Made by a program: the position numbers and the translations under genes
Notes under the pieces: generated by a model
What the model was told of the DNA's origin: nothing
Seen by the model: the letters and a program-made list of their open reading frames with translations, nothing else
Database searches by the model: none
Source of the DNA: Micropterus salmoides
Taxonomy: Eukaryota > Chordata > Actinopteri > Centrarchiformes > Centrarchidae
Direction of reading: 5' to 3'
DNA: 64,000 bases
Assembly: GCF_014851395.1 (NCBI RefSeq)
Contig: NW_024040041.1
Location: forward strand, 14,807,742 to 14,871,741
Part shown: one piece after another, positions 1 to 11,313 of the stretch
Layout: the number at the start of each line of letters is the position of its first letter
Position numbering within the stretch: position 1 is the stretch's first letter

Positions 1-339
1 AACGTAGCTAGCTAGCGGTAGCGCCCCAGAGCGTCTCACAGAGACCCACCCGGTGCGTCTCACACAAATAACGTCAAATAACTACGCTTTGACACTCTTT
101 CTCAAATCGTCGGTAAATGATGCCCTGAGATGAGAACAGGATCGGTTAATTTGTGTTCAACAAACTCCTCTGGTTTAAAGTAAAGTTTACTACAAATGTC
201 TAGATGGCTATTGCTATTTGTTTTTGACGTGTTAGACTATATTGCAAGTAGCCTACAGCAGTCTGTTGACCTTAAATCCCACCTAATGTGCTGATATTTC
301 AGTCATGCGATTCAGCTTTTACAAGAGATGTATGATGAT
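1..339. other. No gene recognised
   Basis: AT-rich sequence without a convincing coding frame, RSS or terminal repeats. It precedes a decayed family C V fragment. Confidence 0.4.
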
Positions 340-434
340 TAGATTTTTTGGTGTAAGGTTTTGTGGTTTGTGTGTAGAGTTAAAAACAGCCAATAGTTTC
401 AAAAATTGTGCCCAAGCAATCAGAAAAAAGTGTA
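340..434. repeat. MITE end like the IS630-type terminal repeat
   Basis: The stretch ends in AAGCAATCAGAAAAAAGTG, which resembles the right terminal repeat of the transposon at 46588-48876. The preceding bases also share the style of that element's subterminal region. Only one end is visible, so this is a fragment at best. Confidence 0.35.
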
Positions 435-477
435 TTTTATAAAATAATAAAAACAAAATCACTCTCAATCCCCTGTG

Positions 478-712
478 AGGTCTCTGGTTATTCTTTGACT
501 TACAACAGCTATGCAACAATTTGTATCAGGTAATGAAAAACCAATGGACTGAATTTTACTTCAGCAAGGTGGACGTGGCTTTTTTCAAAACAATGCTCTG
601 AAGGACAAGTTAATTTGCCACATGCACTTCAACTAGATCTGTGACATTAACAGGACTGAATGGTCAGCCTGAGGACACAGTTGTGTATTACTCTGTACAT
701 CGGCCTACAGTA
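478..712 (+). pseudogene. IGHV family C pseudogene fragment
   Basis: Decayed V exon starting in late FR1 (VSGY-like). It follows the family C copies at 28500 and 52340 through CDR1 (SYAT-like), FR2, CDR2 and FR3 to a remnant of TAVYYC. In-frame stops are present (for example TAA and TGA in the FR2 part), the conserved FR2 Trp codon is lost and the second Cys region is eroded. No leader exon is visible upstream. A weak heptamer-like TACAGTA follows near 706, with no good nonamer. It cannot encode a V domain. Confidence 0.65.
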
Positions 713-1384
713 ATACAAAACACAGACCTGCACAGATATTCAAAAAGAGTCAACCATGTAAATGTAAACTTATGTAAATGTTGACTTATGTAAATTTATG
801 GAGTTCTCTGAATGGAAGAGGACATTTTCTGTTACTGAGAGATTGAGGAAGAGTTGAGTATTTTAATTTCTATTGCAGGCATTATAGGAACACATCATTT
901 TTATTTCCTAATTTTTGTGTATTGCGATGCCTACAGGAGAAGGGTAAAACATATTTCCTGTTTCAATGCAATGCAGTGGAAAATAACATGTGACATAAAA
1001 AGATGAAAAGGCACAAGTAAACTACTGTCATTGTAAAATATGGAAGTTTTGTTCCATATTCAGTTAATCCTGATATGAGTTGTCAGGACTTAACATGTAA
1101 CGTGAGTAGATGACAATACAGCAGTTTTCAAAAATGCTAGTGTATATTGGTGATCAGAGGAATACTGTAGATTTTAGCTCATCTGCTGCCCAATATACTT
1201 ACAGGAACTAATGAGGCCAATGGTCAAATATTTTAACTGTGATTAATATTTTTATTAATTTTATTAAAATAAATGTGGGAAATGTATTTGTTGAGTTAAT
1301 ACTCAGACATTGTTTGAATTAACTGACTTGGAAGAATGATTCCTGAACACTGATTTTTCACTTTCACCAAATTATAAACTGAAA

Positions 1385-1672
1385 GCCATGGTCAGAATCA
1401 TGAACCAGCGGTTAAAAAACCTGGAGAATCCCACAGATTGACCTGTACAGCATCTCGATTCACATTTAGCGATGAGCTATGAGCTGGATCAGACAGGCTC
1501 CTGGAAAAGGACTGGAGTGGACTGCATTTATAAGTCAACCTAATGGTAACAACAAATACTGCACTCAGTAAGTTAGGCCGGTTTGCCATCATCATCAACA
1601 GACAGCAGGTGTATCTGCAGATGAACAGTCTGAAGACTGAAGATTCTGCTGTTTATTATTGTGCTCGAGACT
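1385..1672 (+). pseudogene. IGHV family A pseudogene, leader and promoter deleted
   Basis: V exon with clear family A FR1 (EPAVKKPGESHRLTCTAS-like), WIRQAPGKGLEW FR2 and YYCAR end. The flank up to about 1384 matches the flank upstream of the functional A gene at 45375. It then jumps straight into FR1: promoter, leader exon, leader intron and the first V codons are missing in one deletion. There is a frameshift in CDR1 and a TAA in the SQSVQG region of FR3. CDR2 (QPNG-like) and the 3' flank resemble the segment at 45375, so the two look like paralogues from one cassette duplication. Confidence 0.85.
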
Positions 1673-1711
1673 CACAGTGACTGGAGTTGGTTGAGCAGCT
1701 GTACAAAATCC
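1673..1711 (+). other. V 23-RSS, pseudogene at 1385
   Basis: Heptamer CACAGTG at 1673-1679, 23-bp spacer, nonamer ACAAAATCC at 1703-1711 (one mismatch to ACAAAAACC). The signal is well preserved although the gene is dead. Confidence 0.85.
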
Positions 1712-1904
1712 TACAGATCTCATCAGAGCCCCTCCCATGATTAGTGTCCTAGTTCCCTCACACCCAAATGTGATATTTTAATTGAATTTCAAAGGCAAAT
1801 TTACTGGAATAGGATTACTTGAAAAAACAAAACACAGAGGCAAAATATTTCAATTTCATTTGAGATCAACCATTAAGAATGGTTTTAAAAATGTTTTAAG
1901 GAAC

Positions 1905-2650
1905 TTCTTGAACATAACAACAGGGGCCTGGTCTTTGAGTGTTTTGTGAGTGAAGAAAATGAGTTTGAACTGCAGTTTGTGACTGTATGGGGTGGGGAAA
2001 AGAATAGAGCCGCTTGAGAAAGTTGGATGCATCCATGGTTTTTGGTGAAGTAGTTGGTCAGGGTGGAGAGACTTGCAGCAATGATGGATTTACTTGATAT
2101 GTAATGGGGAACCCCTGCGATGGACTGGCGATCTGTCCAGGGTGTACCCCGCCTTTCGCCCGATGCCAGCTGGTATAGGCTCCAGCACCCCGCGAGCCAG
2201 TACGCAGGATAAGCGGTTGACAATGGATGGATGGATGGATGGTAATGGGGAACATCAGTGATGCAGCAGTGGAAGGTGAGACCATAACGAAGGATGATAT
2301 TACAGAGGAGGAGCACGTAGAGGATGAACAGAAGAGCACAGCTGTGGAGGAGATGCAGTTGTTAATGCTGATGAACTGTTGTTTAAATATGTCTTAATCC
2401 AAGAGAGGGCAGCACTGGTGAGGTTGTTTGAGGATTCAAGACATGAAAGAAGAATTGGGTGGTTGAAGATTATCAAAGGCAGCACTGAGGTCAAGAATGA
2501 TATGAATGATGAGATGTTCAGAGTCTGAGGAGAGAAGCTACTGAAGAAGTACTGTGATTCATTTAAAATACAATGTTCATGAGGAGTAATGTTTTGAAAA
2601 GATGAAAAACTATTCACTGGGATACATGTGCCTGTGTGCCTAATGTACAT
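1905..2650. repeat. Duplicated block upstream of family B genes, copy 1
   Basis: Matches 59940-60530 closely, and 7245-7650 and 63600-64000 in part. Each copy lies or would lie about 0.3-1 kb upstream of a family B leader, so it marks the cassette duplications. No coding frame is conserved between copies. This copy carries the retroposon at 2113-2241. Confidence 0.7.
2113..2241 (+). mobile_element. Short L2-type retroposon tail with target duplication
   Basis: GC-rich 3' end of a fish L2-type LINE or its SINE, ending in repeated GGAT units. It is flanked by a perfect 12-bp direct repeat GTAATGGGGAAC at 2101-2112 and 2242-2253. The related block near 60141 lacks the insertion, which confirms it as a separate event. 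Confidence 0.75.
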
Positions 2651-2811
2651 ATTTTTAAATTTTGAAAATATCTTATGGTTTTACAGTGGGCCTACAATAG
2701 CTTGTTTCCATGTATTACATGTTTTAGTCCTGTAAATACTGTAAAAAAAATCACAACAGGCAGTCATAGTACAGCTATCTTCCCTTTATAAACCTGCAGA
2801 GGGAGGTCTTT

Positions 2812-2819
2812 ATGCAAAT
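2812..2819 (+). promoter_or_regulatory. Octamer ATGCAAAT, orphan family B promoter
   Basis: A perfect immunoglobulin octamer about 80 bp upstream of the leader at 2901. Other family B promoters here have ATGCAAAC. A TATAAA lies just downstream near 2831-2836. The gene behind it has no V exon. Confidence 0.75.
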
Positions 2820-2900
2820 TCTTCCTTCTTTATAAACACACCAACAGCAACTGTCAAAGCATTTGAGGCAGTCACTGATTTGCAGTGAGTTTACTGCAGA

Positions 2901-2949
2901 ATGAAAAATATGATTGCCTGGAGTTTATTATTTGTAGTTGCTATTCATG
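2901..2949 (+). pseudogene. Orphan IGHV family B leader exon, V exon lost
   Basis: Leader MKNMIAWSLLFVVAIHG-like with an intact GTAAG donor at 2950, nearly identical to those at 7931 and 60789. About 10 bp into the intron the sequence switches to unrelated repeats and then to an antisense LINE (3130-7245). No matching V exon follows; the next family B V exon at 8060 has its own leader. Promoter and leader survive, but the V exon has been deleted or displaced. Confidence 0.8.
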
Positions 2950-3129
2950 GTAAGAAAATCAGCAGGTTGGTGTAGTAGACTTTGGCTTTTCAGGGTTGGG
3001 ACAGGCAGTCATCAGGCTCCACCCACTGTACCCACAGAGTCCAGCAGAGGGCGGAACCTGTGTGAGACGGAACAAATAGGTGCGTTTGACTTCATGCGGT
3101 GCTGCGCAGCGCTGACTTAACGTGATGCA

Positions 3130-6100
3130 TGCTGGACTTAAAATAAGGCTTTTTTATTTATTTTTTATTTTTATTTTTAAAGATTCATATCAAACATACA
3201 ACAAGGCACATTGCATTCATATTCTGTCAATCTTACAACATGAATTGAACACAGAGTACCATATTGATAATTTTCCAAGAAAAAAAAAGAAAAAAGAAAA
3301 GAAAATAATAAAAAAAAAAAGAAACAAGCTGTAGACACTAGGAGATGAGTTTGCATAAGTATTCATGAAAAAGTAGGGCTTTTTTTTGTTTTGCAACATT
3401 TCAGGGATTCTTTATACAGAATTATATCATTTAGAAAGGCATTAAAGATGGGGTATGTTTTAAGAAATCTGTGTATGAAGTATTTTGCCATTAAAATCAG
3501 ATTATTCATTTCAAATTCAGATCTTTTGTTCTCCATTTGAAGTCTAAATTTCACATATTCATATGTTAAAATTGGGAGATTTTTTGTATTATACGTGATC
3601 CAGTACTGGAAAGCATCCCAGAAGGTCTGGGTTACACAACAAGAGAAGAAGAGATGTTTTGCGGTTTCAATGTCAAAATTACAGAACGTACAAACATTCA
3701 CATCCATATTAAATCTTTGATGCAGGAAGTTGTTACATGGATAAACCTCATACATCACCTTGAAGTGAACTTCTTTTACCTTTGGTGAAACAGGAAAAGA
3801 AAGTCTTATCTTCACTATACAATTGCTGGTAAATTTCTGGAAGATACGTTTTCTCTTGAGTGATGAGGGGATATACTTCTGTCATTCCATATTGGGACCA
3901 TGTGAGGAGTAAAGTTATGTTTGCATACGAGTTTCCAGTAGTGGAGAACCTGTTGATGGAAAGTTGAAAGATTAATAAGTAGTTTGGAAATGTTAAAATC
4001 ACATCTTAATAAGAAATGTATGCCACCAAACTTTTTGAAGATTTTGAAGGGAAATCAAACCAGAAATGATCGCCTTTTATAATAAAATTTTGTAACCATT
4101 TTAATTTGATGGTACCATTCAAATCAATGGCATTTGACCCCCGTTCTTCGGCAGGTTTCACTGTATCACTTTTATTTACATAATGATATTTATTTTTCTA
4201 TATAAAGTTGAAATTATCTTGACTGATCTTCTTAATTAATTTGTCGGGTATATCCAATGAGCAGGCTGGAAAGGTAAGTCTTGACAAGCTTTGCATTTTA
4301 GTAAGTAGAATGCGTCCAAAAACAGATAAGTCTCTTTGAAGCCAACTGTTAAGAATAGCTCTATTGTTCTGAATTAAATTTTCTATGTTGGATGTTTCTC
4401 TAACCTTTTTATCTTTGGAAATTATAATACCTAAATATTTGACTTAATTTTTTACTGGGATATTATACACGTTACTCGTGGAATGATCTTGAATAGTTAA
4501 AATTTCACATTTTTTTTAATTCAACTTTAAACCCGATGCTTTGGAAAACAAAGAGATCTCTTTTAATGCTGCTGGAACTTGTCTTGCATTCTTTAAAAAA
4601 AGTGTGGTCTCATCTGCCAGTTGACTTATTACCAATAAATTTCCCATGACATTTAGCTAGTAATTTGGCTAAAATGATAAATAACAAAGGCGAAGTTGGA
4701 CAACCTTGTCGAATGCCTCTCTTTATATCAAAGCGCTTAGATGTTCCAAATGACAGAGACACTGAACTATTGATGTCTGTGTATAGAAGATTGATTATGT
4801 CAATAAACTCAAAACCCAAAACACTCCAGAGTCTTTAAAAGAAATCTATGTTCGACCACATCGAAGGCCTTATAAAAGTCCCAAAAAAGAATAATTACAT
4901 CATCCTTAATTAAGTGCCTATAGTCTAACAGATCTAATACCAATCTTATATTGTTATGTATAGATCTGTCTCAGACAAAACCAGATTGAGTATCACTTAT
5001 AACATCAGCCAGGCCATTCCTCAACCTGTCAGCAATCACACGAGAGAACAGCTTGTAGTCAGTGTTCAATAAGGTGATAGGGCGAAGATTATCAATATAT
5101 CTTTTATCTTTGCCTTGTTTGGGAATGAGAGTTATTAGTCCCTGTTTCATTGTAGGTGTAAGTGTCCTATTGCTCAAAATGTCCTTTATAGCCTCCAATA
5201 AAAATTCTTTCAAGTCAACCCAAAAGAATTTGTAAAAATCAGGTCAAGTCAGGCCATCTTGTCCTGATGCTTTCCCTACTGCTATTCTCGTAATTGCTTC
5301 ATCTAATTCTGCCATTCTGATCTCAGAGTCACATATTTCTTTAAAAGTTAAGTCTATCTTGGGGAGATACGGCCTCAAACCACCAAGGAAAATATCTGAG
5401 TTATATCTTGAATATTCAGAGCTATAAAGTTTGGAGTAAAATTTATAAATTTCTTCAGATATTATTTTATGATCTGTACATTCTGTATCATTGATCATTA
5501 ATTAATTAATTATCTTTCTCTCCTGTCTCCTTTTCTCTAATCCACTAAAAATCCATTTAGCTCGAGAACTTACCTAAGCCCTTTGAGCTTTTTTAAGATA
5601 TAAGTGATTAATTTTTCTTGTAGGTTAATGAGTTGGCTTTTATCAGCATTGGACATTAGAGTTTTTTATTAATGTCCTGTACCAGTTGGACCTCACATTG
5701 CTTTTGTTGGCTATGTTTGGATTTGCTGTATTGTATTGAAAACTCCCTTGCCTTAAACTTAAAGTATTCCCATCTACTACTATAATTGCCTCTATGCATA
5801 TCATTTTTAATTTTCAAACTTCAGATAATTTTATTATATTCCTCATCTTTTAGAAGGTCTGCATTAAATTTCCAGTAATCGTTTTTATTTTTGGGCCTAT
5901 TATCTGGATTTAATTCAAGATTTATCACACAGTGATCAGTTAAGGGTGCACTACTAATCGACACATTTGAGACATTGCTAGAAATTCCAGGGGTTGCTAA
6001 CCATAAATCTATTCTGGATTTACTACTACCATTTGGTTTGACCCATGAGAATTGAATGACCTCTGGGTTCCTATCCCTCCAAATGTCTATTAGGCTGTTT

Positions 6101-7245
6101 GAATTTAAGAAATCACAGATTAGTGTTCCAGTGGTTTGTATTGTATTTAGGAGGATACCTATCCTACCATTCATCAGGTGTCAGATTTAAATCTCCACCA
6201 ATCGAAATAAGTTTGGTATGATATATTTCCTTATATTCAGTAATTACATCCGTAACTTCTGATAACAGAATTTTGTTCTGATTGCTTCCATTAAAGCCAT
6301 AAATGTTCATCAAAATAATAAAAATCCCTTCAGTGTTTAGCACAACAGCAAGCCACTGACATAATCCATCCGCTCTTAAAGTGATTACTTTCCCTGGACA
6401 TTTATTGAAGCAGATGGCTACACCGCCAGATTGATTGGAACCATGACTGAATATAATCTTTTCCCCCCATTGGTTTGACCAGAAGGTGGCATCAGCGTCA
6501 CAGGAGTGAGTCTCTTGTAAGAAAGTATAGTGGGCATTTTGTCCCTTACAAAATAAAAATACTGCTTTCTTCTTGTGTTCAAAGAAGTTAACAATAAACT
6601 CGTCTTTAACATAGAGAAAGAAAAAAAAACTATAAAACCGTAACAATAACCACCAAGATAAGTAAAGATCTCTTTTGGTTCTTTAGAAATGTAGCTAATG
6701 GGTAATCCTCTAACAGTCAAACCAGTGAGGATAACATTACCCCTGCCTTTAAATGATCAGTCTTTCCATGCTTACAATGAGATGTTTTTTATTCTCTGGC
6801 ATATATGCGGCGACCGTTTATGAAGCCAAAAGGTCCGCGGTAATATGCATTCTCACCCGCTTTTACTTGCTAGCAGAATTTGCGGCCAGAGTTTTTCCCT
6901 TTCCACCTTGTCGTCCTTCGTCAGATCCTCTGCGAATCGGATCCCTGCAGCCTCACAGACCTGCGACCTTTTAGTCATTCTCCAGATGGCATCCCTATGT
7001 TGACGCTTTGGTAAACTGCAAAATCACCTGACGTGTCTTGTTATCCTCCTTTCTCCCCAGGCGGTGTACAGTGTCCACGTATTCGTCCATTTTCTGGGAC
7101 CATTCTGGCACGATCTCCCCCAACAGTCGTATCACCTCTTGCCTGATGTTTTCATCCAACCTTACTTTCTCTTTGATTCCCTTTATTCTCAGATTCCAGC
7201 GTCGTCTGTATCTTTCTTGCTCCTTTGACCTTTCTGTGAATTGAA
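3130..7245 (-). mobile_element. L1/Tx1-type LINE, antisense, decayed
   Basis: Reading on the minus strand from high to low coordinates: an ORF1p-like fragment at 7240-6995 (RRWNLRIKGIKEK motif); APE-type endonuclease pieces at 6646-5821 (GGDLN and DHC motifs); reverse transcriptase at 5498-4610 (IPKQGKD, LRPITLLN, RQGCPTSPLLF); and a C-terminal Cys/His-type region at 4002-3363. T- and A-rich sequence at 3150-3340 fits the poly-A end. Many frameshifts and stops break the frames. The catalytic YADD box reads LADE near 4620-4600. The element fills the space where the V exon of the orphan leader at 2901 should lie. Confidence 0.85.
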
Positions 7246-7650
7246 AGACCTGCAGTGATGATGGATTTACTTGATATGCAGAGGTGAGCATCAATGATGT
7301 GGCAGTGGAAGGGGAGACCATGATGATGGATGATATTACAGTGAAGGAGTATAGAGGATGAACAGGAGAGCCCACCTGGAAAAAGGAACTGTTGAGGCGA
7401 TGCAGTTGTTGATGCTGATAAACTGAAGTTTGAGATATGATTTAAGCCAGGAGAGGGCAGTAAAGGTGATGTTGAGGGAGGATTCAAGACAGGAGTCAGA
7501 ATGAAGTATCAAAGGCAGCACTGAGGTAAAGAATGATATAAATGCTGACATGATCAGTGTCTGAGAAGATGGTGAAGAAATAATGTGTTTAATTTAAAAT
7601 ACAATGTTCCTGAGGAGTAATGTTTTGAAAAGATGAAAAAACTATTCACT
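7245..7650. repeat. Duplicated block upstream of family B genes, copy 2
   Basis: Second copy of the block at 1905-2650 and 59940-60530, truncated at its left end where the LINE begins. It leads into the promoter of the family B gene at 7931. Confidence 0.65.
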
Positions 7651-7841
7651 GTGATACCTGTGCTTATGTATCTAATTTATATATTTTTAGATTTTGAAAT
7701 GATGTATGTTTTTATGGTAGACATTCAATACCTTGTCAACACACTTTTTTACATGGTGTCCTGTGAAACTTAAATACTCACAACACAGGCAGTTGTTAAA
7801 GTACGTCTATCTTTCCTTTATAGACCTGCAGAGGGAGGTCT

Positions 7842-7866
7842 ATGCAAACTCTTCCTTCTTTATAAA
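7842..7866 (+). promoter_or_regulatory. Family B V promoter: octamer-like and TATA box
   Basis: ATGCAAAC at 7842-7849 (7 of 8 bases of the octamer) and TATAAA at 7861-7866, about 90 and 70 bp before the leader ATG at 7931. The same spacing recurs at 44040, 53680 and 60700. Confidence 0.75.
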
Positions 7867-7930
7867 CACGCCAACAGCAACTGTCATAGCATTTGAGGCA
7901 GTCGCTGATTTGCAGTGAGTTTACTGCAGA

Positions 7931-8369
7931 ATGAAAAACATGATTGCCTGGTGTTTATTATTTGTAGTTGCTATTCATGGTAAGAAAATTAATTCTGCGA
8001 TTACAAAGTAAAATATGTTTAAGTGTGATGGACAATGATCAGAATTTATTTGCTTACAGGAGTTTGGAGTGAGATCAAACTGGACCAGTCTCCCTCTGAG
8101 GTGAAAAGACCTGGAGAGACAGTGAAGATGTCATGTGTCATATCTGGTTATACTATGACAAGCAACGCTATTAACTGGATACAACAGAAGCCAGGGAAAG
8201 CTTTGGAGTGGATTGGGTGGATAAACACAGAAACAACCGTTGCTAGCTATGCCAGCTCCTTCCAAAGCCGTTTCAGTTTTACTCAAGATGTGCCCAGCAG
8301 CACTCAGTACCTCGAGGTCAAGAGCCTGACAGCAGAAGATTCAGCTGTTTACTTCTGTGCTCGATAAAA
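7931..8369 (+). CDS. IGHV family B, open V segment
   Basis: Germline heavy-chain V segment, which becomes expressible only after joining to D and J; the V domain binds antigen. Leader exon 7931-7979 encodes MKNMIAWCLLFVVAIHG; GTAAG donor at 7980; acceptor AG at 8058-8059; V exon 8060-8369. The mature part begins near EIKLDQSPSEVKRPGE. First Cys lies in MSCVIS, FR2 is INWIQQKPGKALEWIG, CDR2 is INTETT-like, and FR3 ends AEDSAVYFCAR. No stop occurs before CAR; TAA (8365-8367) lies between CAR and the heptamer, as in every B member. Promoter and RSS are intact, so it is probably functional. Confidence 0.9.
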
Positions 8370-8408
8370 CACAGTGACTGAAGACAGTGGAGCAGCTGCA
8401 CAAAAACC
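8370..8408 (+). other. V 23-RSS, gene at 7931
   Basis: Heptamer CACAGTG 8370-8376, 23-bp spacer ending in GAGCAGCTGC, nonamer ACAAAAACC 8400-8408. Both elements match consensus. Confidence 0.92.
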
Positions 8409-9544
8409 TCCACGGACAACAAGTCTGTGAAGTGATCACACTTGGGTTTTCTAATCAGCTGCATTTAAATGTGTTTACATTTTAGACAAGTTACTTTTAT
8501 ATTTACATCTTCACTGTAACTCTTCACTGCGACATGAGTAAAAGAAAGAGATGTCTGCATGTCTATCTGCCATTTGATATATGCCAAAAAAAATATATAT
8601 TTTAAAGTAAAAATATTTTTAAGCTGTTAACAAGTTCTGTAAAAAAAATCCTACAGGTGTTACAGGTTGGACTGAAACTCTTCTTTACTGGAAAGCAAGA
8701 GTAATTTTTTATTTAATTATTAATTTAATGTTGTTTTTAATATAACCATGACATCTGGCCTTGAGAAAGATCATCATTAACTAACTATAATAATCCACTT
8801 TTTCACAAAATAGCCAATGACAGCAAAACTATCTGCTGAAATCATTGTCCAGGTGTGAATAAAAGTAAAGTAATACAAATAAAATAAAATTAACATAGAG
8901 TAGGGGCATTTTCCAAAAAGTTTCATCTCTTTCTAACTCACAATATTCATGTATATTAATGACAGCATTATTTCAGCTCACAACTGCGTTTTGAAAAGCT
9001 CTTCAACAAAGAAGAAATTAAACATGAACTTCTTTATCTCAAATGTTTTCACTTTTTACTTTTAAAACACAACACACCTTACATTGAAGCCACTCAATTC
9101 AGATAAATTTTTAATGCCCTAATAAATATTTCATCTGAAGTTGGGCCCTAACAAACAGAGGCCTTTTCCAGGCAGGTTATCAGTGTTTTCACTCTGCGCA
9201 GGCAGTAGCAATAAACAGATGGACATGGTATAAATTAATGCTGATAGAATTTAATACAATATGAAGACTTTCTTCTTTTGTCTTTTTCACTATTTATAGA
9301 ACAATAAACAGAGAAGTGAATGATATCCTGAATAGGGACAGAAGCATATTTTAATTACAGTGCTTTTCAAGATTCTCAAAGACACTTAACATGCTAAATA
9401 ATCTAGATAACATTCTTAAAATACTTATAGTATTAAAATACTAATAGTATCAATATATAAAGTCCAATATAAAAGATACAATATTACATTAGAGTAACTA
9501 CTTGAACATAAAAAGATTGGATCAGTTTATCAACAGTCAGTAGT
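8409..9544. other. Duplicated intergenic flank, no gene
   Basis: AT-rich 3' flank of the family B gene. Parts recur at 9835-9960 and 61270-62400, consistent with local duplication. No coding frame or RSS seen. Confidence 0.5.
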
Positions 9545-9720
9545 TCTTCTATTACAGTATAACTTGATCATTTGTCACAAAACAGTAACAGAGTGACTCT
9601 AAAACGATAACACAAACCATCAGTAGACCTGAACAAAAACCCCTCAGTGCCTGAACACTTGTAACATGAAGCCACCAGAGGAGGAGCCCTCAGACCACTA
9701 ATGACTTCAACACCAGCTCA
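9545..9720 (+). pseudogene. Possible family C relic
   Basis: The part near 9550-9590 resembles the leader-intron region of the family C gene at 36908 (ATTACAGTATAACTTGAT). The part near 9655-9715 matches the 3' flank of that gene (38105-38155). Between them only a few FR3-like bases remain, plus an isolated ACAAAAACC at 9633-9641. The core of the V exon is gone. Assignment is tentative. Confidence 0.35.
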
Positions 9721-10095
9721 CTGTTACAGAGAGAAACATTATGTAGCAATAAAAAAGTAAGTGTTAAAACAAGGTTAATGACTAATGATACTACTACTTC
9801 TACTAACCAGAACAAGAAGAAGAATAATGCACAGTACAGGCATTTTTCAAAAGTGTCTTCTCTGTCTGACTCACATTGTTTATGTGAATTAATGACAGCA
9901 TAAATTCAGTGCACACATTCAAAAAGAGCTAGTTGAATAAAATGCTTTTCAAATAACCACATTACTATTTATGAGTTTTATTGTGGAAGTGAAATTCATG
10001 TGTGTGAGTCAGATGTTTCTGCAATATAATATGAAAATCACTTTGTGGACCTGAAGTAAAATTCAGATGGGTAAAAACAAAACATAATGTCACCA

Positions 10096-10099
<4 letters not shown>

Positions 10100-10134
<35 letters not shown>
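10100..10134. repeat. (TG)n microsatellite
   Basis: Uninterrupted TG dinucleotide run of about 17 units. Confidence 0.95.
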
Positions 10135-10135
<1 letters not shown>

Positions 10136-10315
10136 ATCGTGATTCAGTTGTATGTTTAAAGATGTTGTTTGTTTGAGGAATCTCAGATAAACTTTAAAGA
10201 CAAAAATCAACTTTTTAAGACATTTCAAATTAAACAAGTTTAAAACTTTGATGCCTAAATCAAATTTAAAAGCCCAACATACAAAGATCAAACTATATCC
10301 TCTCTGTGAGAAAGA

Positions 10316-10342
10316 GTTAGTGCAAGTTGTCTTCCACCTGTT
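10316..10342 (+). promoter_or_regulatory. Family A promoter relic
   Basis: A short match to the family A promoter core (TGTCTTCCACC) with a degraded octamer. Sequence then switches to LTR-like DNA. The same degraded form recurs at 62473. No leader follows. Confidence 0.5.
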
Positions 10343-10740
10343 TTGGTGGCAGCCCGGCTGACGGCGAGTGTCCTGTTTATTTCTCCTTTTTTCTTGCAAT
10401 CTGTTTTCCCCTGTGTTTTGCCCCCCTCTCTATGTTTCCTCTGCTCCCCTTGCTTCTGTCTTCCCCTCTCTCTCTGCCCCTGATCCCAGCTGACGATCCT
10501 CACCTGCACCTTGTCCGCCTGCCTGTATATCAACCCCGGTTCTCCACTCAACTTGATCGTTGTTGCTCCTGACCTGGTTCACTCACCTCTGTCCTCCGTC
10601 GAGTCAGCTGAGCTCGCATACCTGCTCTCTCCTCGGGCTTCTTCCACGGCACTCTCTTGTTTCCCCCTCGTGCCTCGCAGTCAGCCTGCCACCACACTCA
10701 ACCAACCCACACGCACAAACAGATAGAAGTTATTAAAACA
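10343..10740 (+). mobile_element. LTR-like insertion, ends unresolved
   Basis: C- and T-rich sequence of the same style as the solo LTRs at 10796 and 62761 (CCTGATCC..., CACCTG, TATATCAACCCCGG). It separates two family A promoter relics. I could not find paired ends or a target duplication, so the limits are approximate. Confidence 0.4.
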
Positions 10741-10750
10741 CCAGTTTTAG

Positions 10751-10795
10751 GGTTAATGCAAAACATAGCTGTCTTCCACCATTACTAACCTGACT
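10751..10795 (+). promoter_or_regulatory. Family A promoter relic split by an LTR
   Basis: Carries ATGCAAAA and TGTCTTCCACC-like sequence up to CCTGACT. The promoter continues after the LTR at 11309 with TGACTGCAGAGAGGATGACA. No leader exon follows the second half. Confidence 0.6.
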
Positions 10796-11308
10796 TGTCA
10801 TGAACCCTGCATCCCTCACCTGAATTTGGGACTGGGTGAGTGTGTTTTGATTTGTTTTTTTCCTTTGGGTGAGTGAGGCATGCTTGGTGTGTTCTGTTTT
10901 TTTTTTCCTTCTCTCAGTTTTTTGAATCCTTGGTGTGTCTGGGTTCCTGAGTTGGCACTTGCTGCACCTGCTGGTAATCACACACCTGTTCCTGATCTGC
11001 CATCCCTACCTCTTAAGGAGAGACCAGACTTCCATTCCCTGCCAGATTGTTAAGTCATGTACCGTAGGTCTTACCTTAGCATCTAGCCTTAAGCTTGTTA
11101 ATCTAGCAACCAGTTTGCTTTTACTAGCTTCTCTCTGCCTGCCTGCCAGTCCCTCAAAGCCGAGATCCAAACTTACCAGCCAGCCCTCACGCTCCACTGC
11201 TTGGAAAGGGACTCCCTGCCACCTCGTTCACCCTGCCTCAGTCAATAAACTGTTTAACTGCTGCTTTGTCTCTGTGTCTGCATCTGGGTTCTAGCATAAC
11301 TCCTGATA
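10796..11308 (+). mobile_element. Solo LTR, 513 bp
   Basis: Begins TGTCATGAAC and ends CCTGATA (expected CA changed to TA). It is flanked by a perfect 5-bp direct repeat TGACT (10791-10795, 11309-11313). An AATAAA lies near 11225 and the U5-like end reads CTGCATCTGGG. A 5-bp target duplication and TG start fit a Ty3/gypsy-type LTR. It sits inside a family A promoter relic. Confidence 0.75.
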
Positions 11309-11313
11309 TGACT

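Noticed and set aside
3122..3334. Lys-rich + strand open frame
   Set aside because: Coding appearance comes from the A-rich 3' end of the antisense LINE.
9633..9641. Perfect nonamer ACAAAAACC
   Set aside because: No heptamer at 12- or 23-bp distance; at most a remnant of a lost family C RSS.
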